Shown in pieces: positions 23,533-34,499 of a stretch of DNA of 64,000 nucleotides (positions within the stretch are counted from its first letter, which is position 1; each line of letters begins with the position of its first letter). The notes under the pieces were generated by a model. It was not told the origin of the DNA. It saw only the letters and a list, made by a program, of their open reading frames with translations, and searched no databases. Origin of the DNA: Oenanthe sinensis (taxonomy: Eukaryota; Streptophyta; Magnoliopsida; Apiales; Apiaceae); contig CM053796.1 of assembly GCA_028671895.1 (NCBI GenBank), forward strand, positions 28,518,860 to 28,582,859. Direction: 5' to 3'. Position numbers and translations under genes: made by a program.

Positions 23533-26199
23533 ATTTGCACGTCCTCGGGCAAATAAAAGAACTAAAAACTAAGTCCTAACTAAATAACACCACTTTCTAG
23601 ATGGCACGATTGCATTGAGCATATGCAACAAGTCATTAAACTCCTAGGCAGTCCTAGTAGAACGAATTTTGTCTCGTGAGGGTTTATAGTGAATCTACCC
23701 ACAAAGTCCATTTTTTTCTATCAAATCTCAAGCATGCAACACATCATAGTACACCACACATGTAATCCTCAATTACACAATTTAGAAAAATAAGTATTTC
23801 CACTTAGAGTATCCATTTGTACACAACCATCCAAGTATGCACACATTGTCTAGATAGACAAAAGAGTCATGAAATAAACATCAATGTCACATTTAATAAG
23901 TAACATGCTATGGATAGAAAGCTTACATATCTCTCAAATCACACAAGTGTTTAGATGTAAGTATATCACTCAAGTTCAATCAATATAGTCATGTGTTACC
24001 ATAGGCTTGGTTTTCCACCAAATCTCCATTACTTTATATATATGTATGCACAAATCAAAATGTCTTTGTTAAAGGTTGTAACAAGGTTAAGGTATAGGGT
24101 AGGAAATCAAGAAAAAGGCTAACAAGTGGCTAACTTGACAAACTAATAGAGCATATTATTCATTCTTAATTAAAGTACTCAACATGAAATTTGATCATGT
24201 AAAAGTTGATCAGGCTTCCAAAAGCAATAAACCCCAAAGCACAATTTATGTACTTTTTCACATTCATATTGTAACAACAATGAACAAAAACTCTTTTCGA
24301 ATCATCTTCCTCTCATTTTTTTTTTCAATCTCAAGTGTTTCTCCAGTAATCATGGGCAGTGAAAAGTCACCAAGAAATAAAAAAATAGAGATTATCTCAT
24401 TATTAATTTTTAGTACAATTGCACTTAATACTAGCACATGTACATGGGTCATCCCTTTCATATGACATTGCACTTGCCACCCATTGATCTCAAAGGAGCA
24501 CTTTTTTCTTCTTTTTTTCCGACTTTTCTTTTCTTTTCTTTGAGAAGTTTTTTTTTTCTCATATCAACTCCCACCAAATAATCACACTTTAACAAAGAAA
24601 TCCCCACACTAGATATTCACCAACCCTCAAACAATTCAAAATGCTCTACTAGTAAATCAAGACAAGAAAAATAAGTAGGCTCAAGAATTTTAGAGTGGTG
24701 ATATTTGAATAAAAAGGATATATAAGCTCAAAGGATTTCACTAAGGATATAACTCATGGATACTGTTTGGATAAATGTGGTTAATCCTAGTGCCTTTATC
24801 ATTTTCATGCATACAAATATCATGCAATCTCAAAAAAGGTTTAAAACAAGTTCTAGAGCAACATGCTATATGATGAACAACACACAAGGAGAAAAATTGA
24901 TTGATATAAAGATGTATCAATCATAAATTAGGCTCAAGATCTCACAAGGTGCAAGCATGCTTCACTACTTATTAAAATTAACAAAGATGTATTTCAAGTT
25001 TAAAATTTTCTACTAGCACATACAAGGAATTATCATGTATTAAATGAATTTAAGAGAATTGACATATTAACTAATCATACAAAATAAATCTACAAGCTGT
25101 GTACTTATCTTTGTTAACATACATTGAGACGAGACAATATACAAAAGATTTTTTAACTTTTTAATTATTTTTTTGGATTTTTTAACATCAAGAAGACCTC
25201 CCAACACTTAAGCGGTTTATTGTCTTCAATGAACAATTAAGTATAAAAAAAATTAAAAGAGTCCTAAAAATAAAATACAAAAATAAAGAAAAAAATTATA
25301 CAAAGAAATGGTAGAAATACTCCCCTAATGCACAAGCACGAAGTGCCGCTAGAAAAGAATTTGAGAAATGTTGGCTCCTTTTTTTAAAAAAAGTTTTGGC
25401 TCCAAGAAGAATATATATATTAATCTGTCCAGTGGTACAACGACTGTTGTAGCTCATTGGATGGAGATGGCAGCTTGAGTTCCAATTGAGCTCCTGGTCA
25501 GGTGTTCAAATCCTAGTGCCTGCAACTTTATTTCAGAATACACAGATTCTCCTGGTTCCGCACTACACAGCTGGCAGCAGGCAGAGGCAAAGACAGGCTC
25601 GTGGGCTAGGTAACAGCACAGGTTTGGAGATACAACGCTTGGGCACTAGCGTTTCTGGAAACCAGCGCCTTTCTCACGTTCAGTAACAGCAATGAGTCAC
25701 GCTAGTGACATTATGTTATCACGGCAGTGAAGAAATACTTAGGGTTAGCCTTGTAGAAAAATAATGAGCGCGAGATGAAGTTGACTAGTTGAGTCAACAA
25801 AGTAACACCCCGCCTTATACATTCTAGCAGCAGAAATAATTCATGCCAGTGACAAATGATGGTCACTGCCGTACAAAATTTCTGTAGTGCCCGCTAAAGT
25901 AAAACAAATTGAGCGCGCTGAAATCCGCAGGTCCTGAAAATTTTCTTGCCAGTGACATAATTGTCATGGCAGTGATAAAAATCTGAATTCAATCGTCCTC
26001 CAATTTTTTTTTTCTGTCTTATTTTCTTCTAACAAAATTTAATGCATTCCTCAAACACTTGAAACAAATTATCAAGGCACCACATGGGAGTAAAAAAATA
26101 TTAATAAAAATGATCTAACTTCCTAAAAAATATAAAAATATATAATAATAATAATTTAACTTGAGTTGCCTCCCCAGAAGCGTTATTTTATAGTCATTA
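23533..26199 (-). other. Element C region between integrase and 3' LTR
   Basis: No envelope-like ORF or transmembrane protein could be recognised on the minus strand, although some Athila elements carry one here. The sequence is AT-rich. It has a more GC-rich patch at 25430-25980 that includes a tRNA-like stretch and three hairpins, listed separately. Confidence 0.6.
25442..25520 (+). other. tRNA-like (SINE-like) segment within element C
   Basis: An A-box-like TAGCTCATTGGATGGAG at 25450-25466 and a B-box-like GTGTTCAAATCC at 25502-25513 have roughly tRNA spacing. The T stem pairs poorly and no clean cloverleaf forms, so this is not a working tRNA gene. It could be a tRNA-derived SINE head or chance. 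No poly-A tail or duplication was found. Confidence 0.3.
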
Positions 26200-27446
26200 A
26201 CTTGACTTCTAACCAAGATTTAAGGCTCCAAAAAAGGATTGTTGAGAAGAATTGTCTCTATTCTCCCAACAAATGCACCATCCACGTAGAATTTTAGACG
26301 TTGTCCATTGACCTTAAATTCAGTTCCATCTTGCTCCATGATCTCAACAGCACCATAAAATTTTACTTCAATTACAGTGGAAGGTCCAGATCATCTAGAT
26401 TTGAGTTTTCCAGGAAAGAGTCGAAGTCTTGAATTAAATAACAAAACCCTGTCACCGACTTCAAAATCTCGTCTTCGGATCATTTTGTCGTGCATTTTCT
26501 TCGTTCTCTCCTTGTAAAGCTTTGAATTGTCATAAGCATCAAAACGAAGCTCATCTAATTCGTTAAGTTGAAGAAGTCTTTCTTCTCCCGCAACCTTCAA
26601 GTCCATATTAAGCTCCTTTATAGCTCAAAAAGCACAATGTTCGAGCTCAACTGATATATGACATGCCTTACCATAGACCAACCTATACGGGGTAGTTCCA
26701 ATGAGGGTCTTATAAGTTATTCGATAAGCCCACAAGGCATCATCTAATTTCAGAGACCAATCTTTTCGAGATTTCGCTACCACTTTCTCTAGGAGACTTT
26801 TAATCTAACGATTTGAAACTTCTACTTGGCCACTTGTTTGAGGATGATAAGCTAGGCCAACTTTCTGTGTAACACCATACTTCTTCAAGAGAGTTTGAAA
26901 CTGATGTTGGTGAAATTAGAACCACCATCACTTATTACAGTCCTTGGAACACCAAAGCATGGAAAAATGATCTTCTTGAAGAGCTTCATAACAACATTAG
27001 AATCATTGGTTGGTGATGCAATAGCCTCAACCCACTCGGATACATAGTCAACAACAACCAAGATGTGCTTATTTCTACAAGAAGTTAGGAAAGGTCCCAT
27101 GAAATCAATTCCCCATACGTCAAATATTTTAACTTCTAGGATACCGGTTTGTGGCATCTCATGGCGTTTATAAATGTTACCCGTTCTTTGGCATGCATCA
27201 CAAGTCAGACAGAAAACACGAGCATCCTTGAATAAAGAAGGCCAATAAAAACCAAACTGAAGTACCTTTGCAGCAGTTTTAGAAGGACCATGGTGGCCTC
27301 CACATGCAAGAGAATGACAATGTCGAAGAATTTCATTTAATTCAAATTCTGGTATACATCTTCGAAAGATATTATCATCACACTTCCGATATAAGAAAGG
27401 ATCATCCCAGAAGTATTGTTTAGCATCATGATAAAACTTCTTTCGT
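26200..27446 (-). pseudogene. Element C integrase
   Basis: An HHCC zinc finger ends CLTCDACQRTGNIY near 27180-27215. The core follows with IDFMGPF, VISDGGSNF and HPQTSGQVEVSNR (about 26820-27110). The C-terminal part at 26391-26606 has FEVGDRVLLFNSRLRLFPGKLKSR, the usual GPY-type module start. The frame is broken at about 26885 and 26805. Opposed to the direction of B. Confidence 0.85.
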
Positions 27447-29087
27447 TACTGATAAGTTAAATAATGAGGATGAGATTCACTAACACAGAAATTTTTAAAG
27501 TCCGCATACCAAGGAGTTGCAGTAGCCGATAGCAAATACGTGGTCATCAGGAAAAGAGCCATCAATAGGAGTGTTTGATGTAATAACAGATTTGAACTGC
27601 AATCGTGAAAGATGGTCTGCCACATTCTCAGCACCTTTCTTGTCTTTTGTTTCCAGATCAAACTCTTGTAGAAGTAGAATCCATCGAATAAGCCTTGGTT
27701 TTGCTTCTTTCTTGGCCAAGAGATATTTCAAGGCAGAAAGGTCAGTGTGAACAATGACTTTGGAACCAATGAGATAAGTACACAACTTATCCAGAGCATA
27801 GACAACAACGAGAAGTTCCTTCTCAGTAGTAGCATAATTCACTTGAGCTGCATCCAAGGTTTTACTTGCATAATAGACTGTATGCAACACCTTATTTTTC
27901 CTTTGGCCAAGGACTGCTCCAATAGCATAATCGCTAGCATCACACATAATTTTGAATGGAAGATTCCAATCTGGAGGTTGTATAATTGATGCACTTATCA
28001 AAGCTTCATTTATCCTGTAAAAAGATTCTAGACACTCATCAGTAAACTCAAATGTTGCATCCTTAAGCAATAATTGAGTGAGAGGTTTTGCAATTTTTAA
28101 AAAATCTTTAATAAAATGTCTATAAAACCCCGCATGACCTAAGAAACTCCTAACTCCCTTGACATTGTCAGGGGGATGAAGTTTCTCAATCACCCCAATT
28201 TTTGCTTTATCAACTTTGGCGCCATGTTCAAAAATAAGATGACCAAGTACTACTCCTTCATTGACTATGAAGTGACACTTTTCCCAATTTAAAACTAAAT
28301 TTACCTATTCACATCTTTTTAGAACTTTTGAAAGATTATGCAAACACACATCAAAATCAGAACCATAAACATTGAAATCATCCATAAATACTTCCATAAT
28401 AGACTCAATGAAATCAGAAAATATGGTTGTTATGCAACGCTGAAAAGTAGTAGGGGCATTGCACAATTCAAAGGGTACTCTACGATAAGCAAATGTACCA
28501 TATGGACAAGTGATTGTAGTTTTCTCTTGATCATCTAGATGAATAGGGATATGAAAGAACCTTGAATACCCATCCAAATAACAAAAGAACTTATGTATAG
28601 CAAGTCTTTCAAACATTTGATCTATGAATGAGAGAGTAAAATGATCTTTTTTAGTGGCGGTGTCTAATCTACGATAATCAATACACATCCGCTAATATAT
28701 GACAACCCTAGTAGGGATTAATTCATCTTTGTCATTTTTAACCACTGTTGTCCCTCCTTTCTTAGGGACTACTTGAACCGAGCTTACCCATTTTGAATCA
28801 GAAATTGGGTAAATGATGCCCGTATCATGTAATTTAAGCACTTCCTTTTTAACTATCTCTTGCATATTGGAGTTCAAGCGATGTTGTCCTAATATGCAAG
28901 GTGTATGATCATCATCGAGGTTTATTCTATGCATGCAAAAGTCTGAGCTAATCCCTTTAAGATCATCAATACTGTACCCAATTGCCTTTTTATGCATATG
29001 CAACATAGTAAGAACTTTAGAAATTTGATTATCATCAAGTATTGAGCTAACAATCACATGACAAGACTCATCATCATCAAGAAACAC
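27447..29087 (-). pseudogene. Element C reverse transcriptase and RNase H
   Basis: RT motifs on the minus strand: VVPKKGG (about 28760), CIDYRRLDTATKKDHF (28640-28688), QMFERLA, and the active site FMDDFNVYG near 28370-28395, with FMDD in place of YMDD. RNase H follows at 27495-28193 with MCDASDYAIGAVLGQ, ATTEKELLVVV and HTDLSALKYLL. Stops near 28690 and 28305 split the domain. Confidence 0.85.
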
Positions 29088-30127
29088 ATATTTAAGATTA
29101 GATGGTAGAGCTTTAGCTCTAATTTCTTTACCTGAGGTTTATCACTAGAAGTGGTAGTGTATGTTACCTCACAATTATTTGGATTAGCTTTACTATCTAA
29201 CTCAAGGATTAAAGAATCAACTTCAGCATTCCCATCTCCTTCTGATGCTTCCAACATAAGAACTGTTTCTAATGGATCACTCAACAAAGTTTGAGGAAGC
29301 TCATCATTGATAATTTCATCAATAACATCAATCCTGTAACAAGTATTCTCAAGCATAAGTGACTTAAGAGCAGTGGTTAGAGTAAAAGAAATTTTATCAT
29401 CACCAACACTTAAAGTAAGAGTCCCATTTTTAACATCAATAACAGCACCTGCAGTACAGAGGAATGGCCTACCCAAAATGATGGGTATTTGGGTATCCTC
29501 CTCCATGTCCAACACTACAAAGTCTACAGGGATATAGAATTTTCCAACCCTAACCGACACATTCTCTAAAATACCAAGTGGGTATTTTATAGAACGGTCT
29601 GCCATTTTCAATGTCATTTGTGTGCATTTCAATTCTCCCATGTTTAATTTTTAAAAAATTGATAGATGCATGAAAGAGACGCTAGCGCCTAAGTCACATA
29701 AAGCTTTGTCAATAAATAATGCACCTAAATGACATGGGATCAAAAAACTACCAGGATCTTTAAGTTTAGGTGGAGACTTATTTTGTAAAACAACACTACA
29801 CTCTTCAGTAAAAGCTATTGTCTCCACCTCGCCAAAAGATCCTTTTTTTGTAAGAATATCCTTTAAAAGCTTTGTATATGATGGAACTTGAGAAATTAAA
29901 TCAATAAAAGAAACCGTTACCTCAAGATTTTTAATGAGTGTCATAAATTTACTAAACTGTTGATCTACCTTAGTTTTGTTAATACTGCTAGGGAATGGCA
30001 ACTTAGGCACGATTGGTGGAGGAGCATTAGTAGTATTCTCATCATCAACTTTCTTCCTTCCTTCAGTTCCACTTTCTTTTACTGGATCAACGGCTTCATC
30101 TACATTGTCATCTTGGGTGTTCTCCAT
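29054..30127 (-). pseudogene. Element C aspartic protease region
   Basis: The active-site stretch is ALCDLGASVSFMHLSIF near 29651-29700. The flap and second half follow in 29054-29641, including ILGRPFLCTAGAVIDVKNG. DLGAS rather than DTGAS at the active site is usual in Athila-type elements. A stop separates the two pieces. Confidence 0.8.
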
Positions 30128-31643
30128 TTATTTCGCAATGACCACATCATCATTAGGTATTGGAGGACCATCATATGTGAGACCACATCTAAGAGCGATG
30201 ACATTCATATTCTCCTTCGGTTGAGTTGGTTGTGAAGGTAAAGAGCCAGGTTGTCTTGTATTTGAAGAGCTAGACAATTGGGCAATCTGAGTCTCCATCA
30301 TCTTGTTATGAATCTTCAATTCTTTAATCTCTTGCATCAGCAGTTTCAACATCTCATTCATTTGATCAGGTTGCGCATGTTGGCTTGCTTGAGGAACATG
30401 TTATTGAAGAGGTTTCTGAAATCCAGGAGGATTCATATGTCCTTGAGGAATCTTGAATTGTTGTTATGGAGGATGCTGATATGCTTGTTGATATTGTTGT
30501 TGTTGATTAGGAAGAGGAGGATTCTGAGCATTATTATTTCTGTAAGAGAAGTTTGGATGATCCATCCACCCTGGATTGTAAGTGTTAGAGTACGAATTGT
30601 ACTGTTGCCTTTGTTGGAAAGAATTTGCTTGCTCCATCTGAAAATTTTATGAATTTTAAACATTGTAGGAACAATCGTTACCAAAGTGGCCTTGAATTCC
30701 ACACACTTCACAAAAAGCATTATTAATATGAGTCATATATGACATTGCATTAATGCTCATGAGAGGAGTATGAGACTGTGTAGTCTTCAATAGATGAATC
30801 TCTTGAGTTAATGCAGTAATTTGAGATGACAACAGAGAATAAACATCAACTTCAAGTTTACCTCCCTTCTTGGGTGCTCTTGAATTATTAAAGTGATTAG
30901 CAACCAAATTTGCATGAAAAACATATCCATCTTCAACTCCTTTGTCTAAAAATACACCACTTGCAACATTATCAACCATACTCTTTGTTTCAGGGTCGAG
31001 ACCATTGTAGAAGCATTTAAGCAGAAACCACTTCTCAAGACCATGATGAGGGCATGAACGTTGAATATCTTTGAATCTTTCCTAAGAATCCCTAAGAGAC
31101 TCACCATATTCTTGTTTGAAAGTTGTCATCTTGTCAACCAATTCATCAGTTTTATTGGGAGGAAAATACTAAGTTAGGAAGGCTTGAGCAATTGCATCCC
31201 ATTCAGTGACATTAATATCATTCATCCATTTTTTTAGCTTTATCTTAAAGAGAAAACCCAAATAATATGACTTTCAACTGATCTGTAGTGACACCCTGAT
31301 GTTTAATAGTAGAGCAAAGTTGTTGAAACCTTTGCAGATGAAGTGTAGGGTCTTCAAAAGGAAGACCAGCAAACTGATTCTGTTGGATCATACTGAGCAA
31401 CGCTGGTTTGATCTCGAAGTTTGCTACTTGAATAAATGGCATAGGAAGGCCAGTAGGCACACCACCCGGAGAGGGCTGCGAATAGTTCTTCAAAGATTTA
31501 AAAAGAAGGTCATCCATTTTAATCATTGAGTGGATGATCTTTTGTTGTTTTCCTTTTTTTCATTTTTCGATGAACTGTTGTATAGTTTTCTCAAATTCAA
31601 GACTAAGGGGAGTAGTATCTGCTTCTCCTGTAGACCTGGGCAT
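30128..31643 (-). pseudogene. Element C gag pseudogene
   Basis: A start at 31643 (MPRSTGEADTT) is followed by an in-frame stop, and the frame reopens at 31526. Blocks typical of Athila gag are present: QNQFAGLPFEDPTLHLQRF, the WNDI-like KKWMNDINVTEWDAIAQAF, and CPHHGLEKW. An intact CX2CX4HX4C knuckle, CEVCGIQGHFGNDC, is near 30665-30710. A Gln/Asn-rich linker (30360-30650) leads to the protease part. Several stops and shifts are present. Confidence 0.8.
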
Positions 31644-31754
31644 GAATAACTAAACAAGGAAAATAGTAAAATTGGTCTCAGTTGGAACTAAAGTTCCAAT
31701 GAAACAAGGAAACAATTTAAATAACTAAACTAAAAACTATAGAAACTAGCCGTC

Positions 31755-31772
31755 TTCCCGGTTGCGGCATCA
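31755..31772 (-). promoter_or_regulatory. Element C primer-binding site (tRNA-Asp-like, diverged)
   Basis: Minus strand reads TGATGCCGCAACCGGGAA close to the 5' LTR. Athila elements typically use a tRNA-Asp-type site, TGGCGCCGTTGCCGGGGA, and about two thirds of positions agree. Confidence 0.55.
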
Positions 31773-31778
31773 AAAATT

Positions 31779-33007
31779 TGACACATTTTAAAATATAATA
31801 CCGCAAGTGCACGGTGTCTGTTATTAGCAGAGACTGACAAGTACGGGTCGAATCCACAAGGAGACGGGTTCTAAGAAATTTAATCTAATTATTATGAATT
31901 TTTTCCAGAATAAAAGGACAACTGAGAATTGTTTACTAACTAAAGAATGCAAATTAAATTTATATGAAATCAATTAACTAAAAGTCTAGGGCAATTCAGG
32001 TTCACCATGCTTACACCAATATTAGTTATATAAATATAGCAATTCAATGGGTCAAATAACTAGAGCAATTGTTAATCTTTCTCAAGCATTAACGCTCTCA
32101 GAAATCCAATGATGCTCTCGCACTCACATTCATTCTGCTAATCATATGTATGCCTCTAATGAGTAAAATCTCTCGATCTATTACTCTTATTTGCATGAAA
32201 TAATCTATGATATTGACCAATTACACAAATTAAATATTTAAACATATCGATTAAAATTACTCATAACCCATTAAACTACTAATAAAAATAGAACATAGTT
32301 ATGGTGCAAACATGGCTTCCCTTTGCGCCCTAGAATGAAACTACTCACTCATGCTAGAAGTAAAAACAATAAAAACTATGAAGAAAGCCATATAAAACAT
32401 ATATTAAAATAAGATAATGTAAAAGAGTACCTTGAACTATATTAATAGAGAATAAATGTATGCTATGGAAGAGAAATAAAGAAAAACCCTAGCTAGAAAG
32501 TGAAAGTAAAAAAGTGGCTATCGTATCTAATTTATCTAGTATACAAAAACTAATTCTAATAATAAAATTTGATTCCTATTTCTAATAATAAAAGTATTTT
32601 AATGAAGTAAGCCAAATACAAATAGGCTTCCTTAATTGAATAAGATTCTTTAATTAAAATTTGTAGCTCTATTTTCTCCTCAGTTTCTGGGCTATTACAG
32701 TTGAATTAAAGAGAATTCAATAAGCTTCGTATGGACTGTAAGATCTTCCAATTCTGACTTCTAGAACTCGAGATATGTTCCAAACAGTGTATGTATGTAT
32801 GTAGCACGTGTAGCCCAATAAATACGAATTTTCTTCTAATTTGACTTCAAATTAGCTCCTTAAGCCCAAATCCTTCCAAATATAGGAATTCTATCTTTTT
32901 TGTAGTAAAACATTAAAATCTATTACATATATATCTAATTAATGCAAAATACAATTAAATATGAGAATAAAATTAAGATAAAATATATATAAATATATAT
33001 TCTATCA
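31779..33007 (-). repeat. Element C 5' LTR
   Basis: Starts TGACACATTTTAAAATATAA on the plus strand and ends ATTCTATCA. It is the LTR next to the PBS and gag in element orientation. Confidence 0.9.
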
Positions 33008-34275
33008 GTAGCAAGATTGGAAGCTATCAGAATGTTTCTTGCATTTGCAGTTCATTCAAAATTCAAGGTGTATCAGATAGATGTGAAAAGTGCCTTCTTG
33101 AATGAAAAATTGGAAGAAGAAGTCTATGTGGAGCAACCACCAGGATTTGTTGATCAAAAATTTTCTGATCATGTTTACAGGTTAGGCAAGGCACTATATG
33201 TATTGAAGCAAACACCTAGAGCTTGATATGAACCTCTAACAAAATTTCTCCGTGAAAATGGTTTCATTAGAGATACCATTGAGAAAACTCTCTTTATTAG
33301 AAAACATAAAGGTGATATTTTTCTTATCCAAATTTATGTTGATGATATTATATGTGATTCTACTAATGAAAAATTCTGTGAAAAGTTTAGCACGCTAATG
33401 CACTCAAATTATGAAATGAGCATGATGGGAGAGTTAAATTTATTTTTGGGATTTCAAGTCAAATAGACTAATGATGAAATTTTCATCAATTAATCAAAGT
33501 ATGTGAAAGAACTATTGAAGAAGTTTGATATGCAAGATTGTGCAATTGCCAAAACTCCCATGTCAACAGTCACTAAGCTAGACTCTGACCCAAAGGGTAA
33601 GAAAGTTGACAACACTAGCTATAGAGGTATGATTAGCTCATTATTATATTTAATTACTAGTAGACCAGATATAATGTTTGCAACATTCTTGTGTGCTATA
33701 TTTCAGGCTGACCCTAGAGAATCACATTTGATAGATGTGAAAAGAATTTTCAGATATCTCAAGGGTGAACAAACTTTTGGACTTTAGTATCCTAGAGAGT
33801 CTGATTTTTCATTAATTGGCTATTAAGACTCTGATTATGCAGGATGCAAGGTTGACAAGAAAAGCACATAGGTCAATTCCAATTTCTTGGCAACAGGTCG
33901 ATTTCTTGGTTTAGCAAGAAACAACAGACAGTATCAACCTCAACAGCTGAGGCTGAATACATAGCAACTGGAAGTTATTGTGCTCAAATTCTGTAGATGA
34001 GAAATCAGTTACTTGATTATGGACTAACATTCTCAAATATTCCTATGCATTGTGATAATACCAGTGATATTAAAATTTCAGAGAATCCAGTCCAACATTC
34101 CAGAACAAAGCACATTGATGTCAGGTATTATTTTATTAAAGAACATGTTGAAAATGGTACTGTTGAACTTCATTATGTTCCAACTGACTGACAGATTGCA
34201 GATATTTTAACAAAACCACTTGATGAGTCTACCTTTCTCAGACTGGTAGGTGAATTAAGGATGTTAAATATGTAA
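33008..34275 (+). pseudogene. Element B pol, second part: rest of RT and RNase H
   Basis: Resumes immediately after C with VARLEAIRMFLAFAVHSKF. The YVDD active site is intact (YVDDIICDS) near 33335-33360. RNase H motifs follow: DSDYAGCKVDKKST near 33831, the AEAEYIATG block, and KHIDVRYYFIKEHV at 34110-34150. Stops at about 33224, 33464, 33492, 33786, 33824, 33994 and 34189 break it. The coding part ends near 34275 (RMLNM). Confidence 0.85.
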
Positions 34276-34499
34276 GTGATAAATCATTACAAGAAACAAG
34301 GTATGTACTTTAATTATAGTCCCTGATTTATCAAACTATAATTTGTTATTGCAAAATTTTTGAGGTACTTTATCTTCGGAGTCTAACTTTTAGACTCTGA
34401 CGGGTCTATTGACTCTGAGAGACTATAGACTCTGAAGGTTTAGACACTTAGACTCGGAAACGGTTAAAATTCGCGTTTGTAGACTCTGATTATTTTTGA

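Larger units (their letters stand above)
22271..33007 (-). mobile_element. Element C: Athila-type Ty3 retrotransposon inserted in element B RT
   Basis: LTRs are at 31779-33007 (5' in element orientation, 1229 bp) and 22271-23514 (3', 1244 bp), running TGAYRC to TATCA. The flanks are GTAAT (22266-22270) and GTAGC (33008-33012). The B RT reading continues across, from YDETFAPV to VARLEA, which shows the insertion cleanly. The minus strand carries gag, protease, RT, RNase H and integrase in the Ty3 order. The gag and protease style and the tRNA-Asp-like PBS point to Athila. LTRs differ by roughly 6-7% by eye plus indels. All genes have stops. Confidence 0.9.

Noticed and set aside
24184..24465. 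Plus-strand frame with a hydrophobic stretch in element C, possible envelope protein
   Set aside because: It is on the wrong strand for C, short, and in low-complexity AT-rich sequence.
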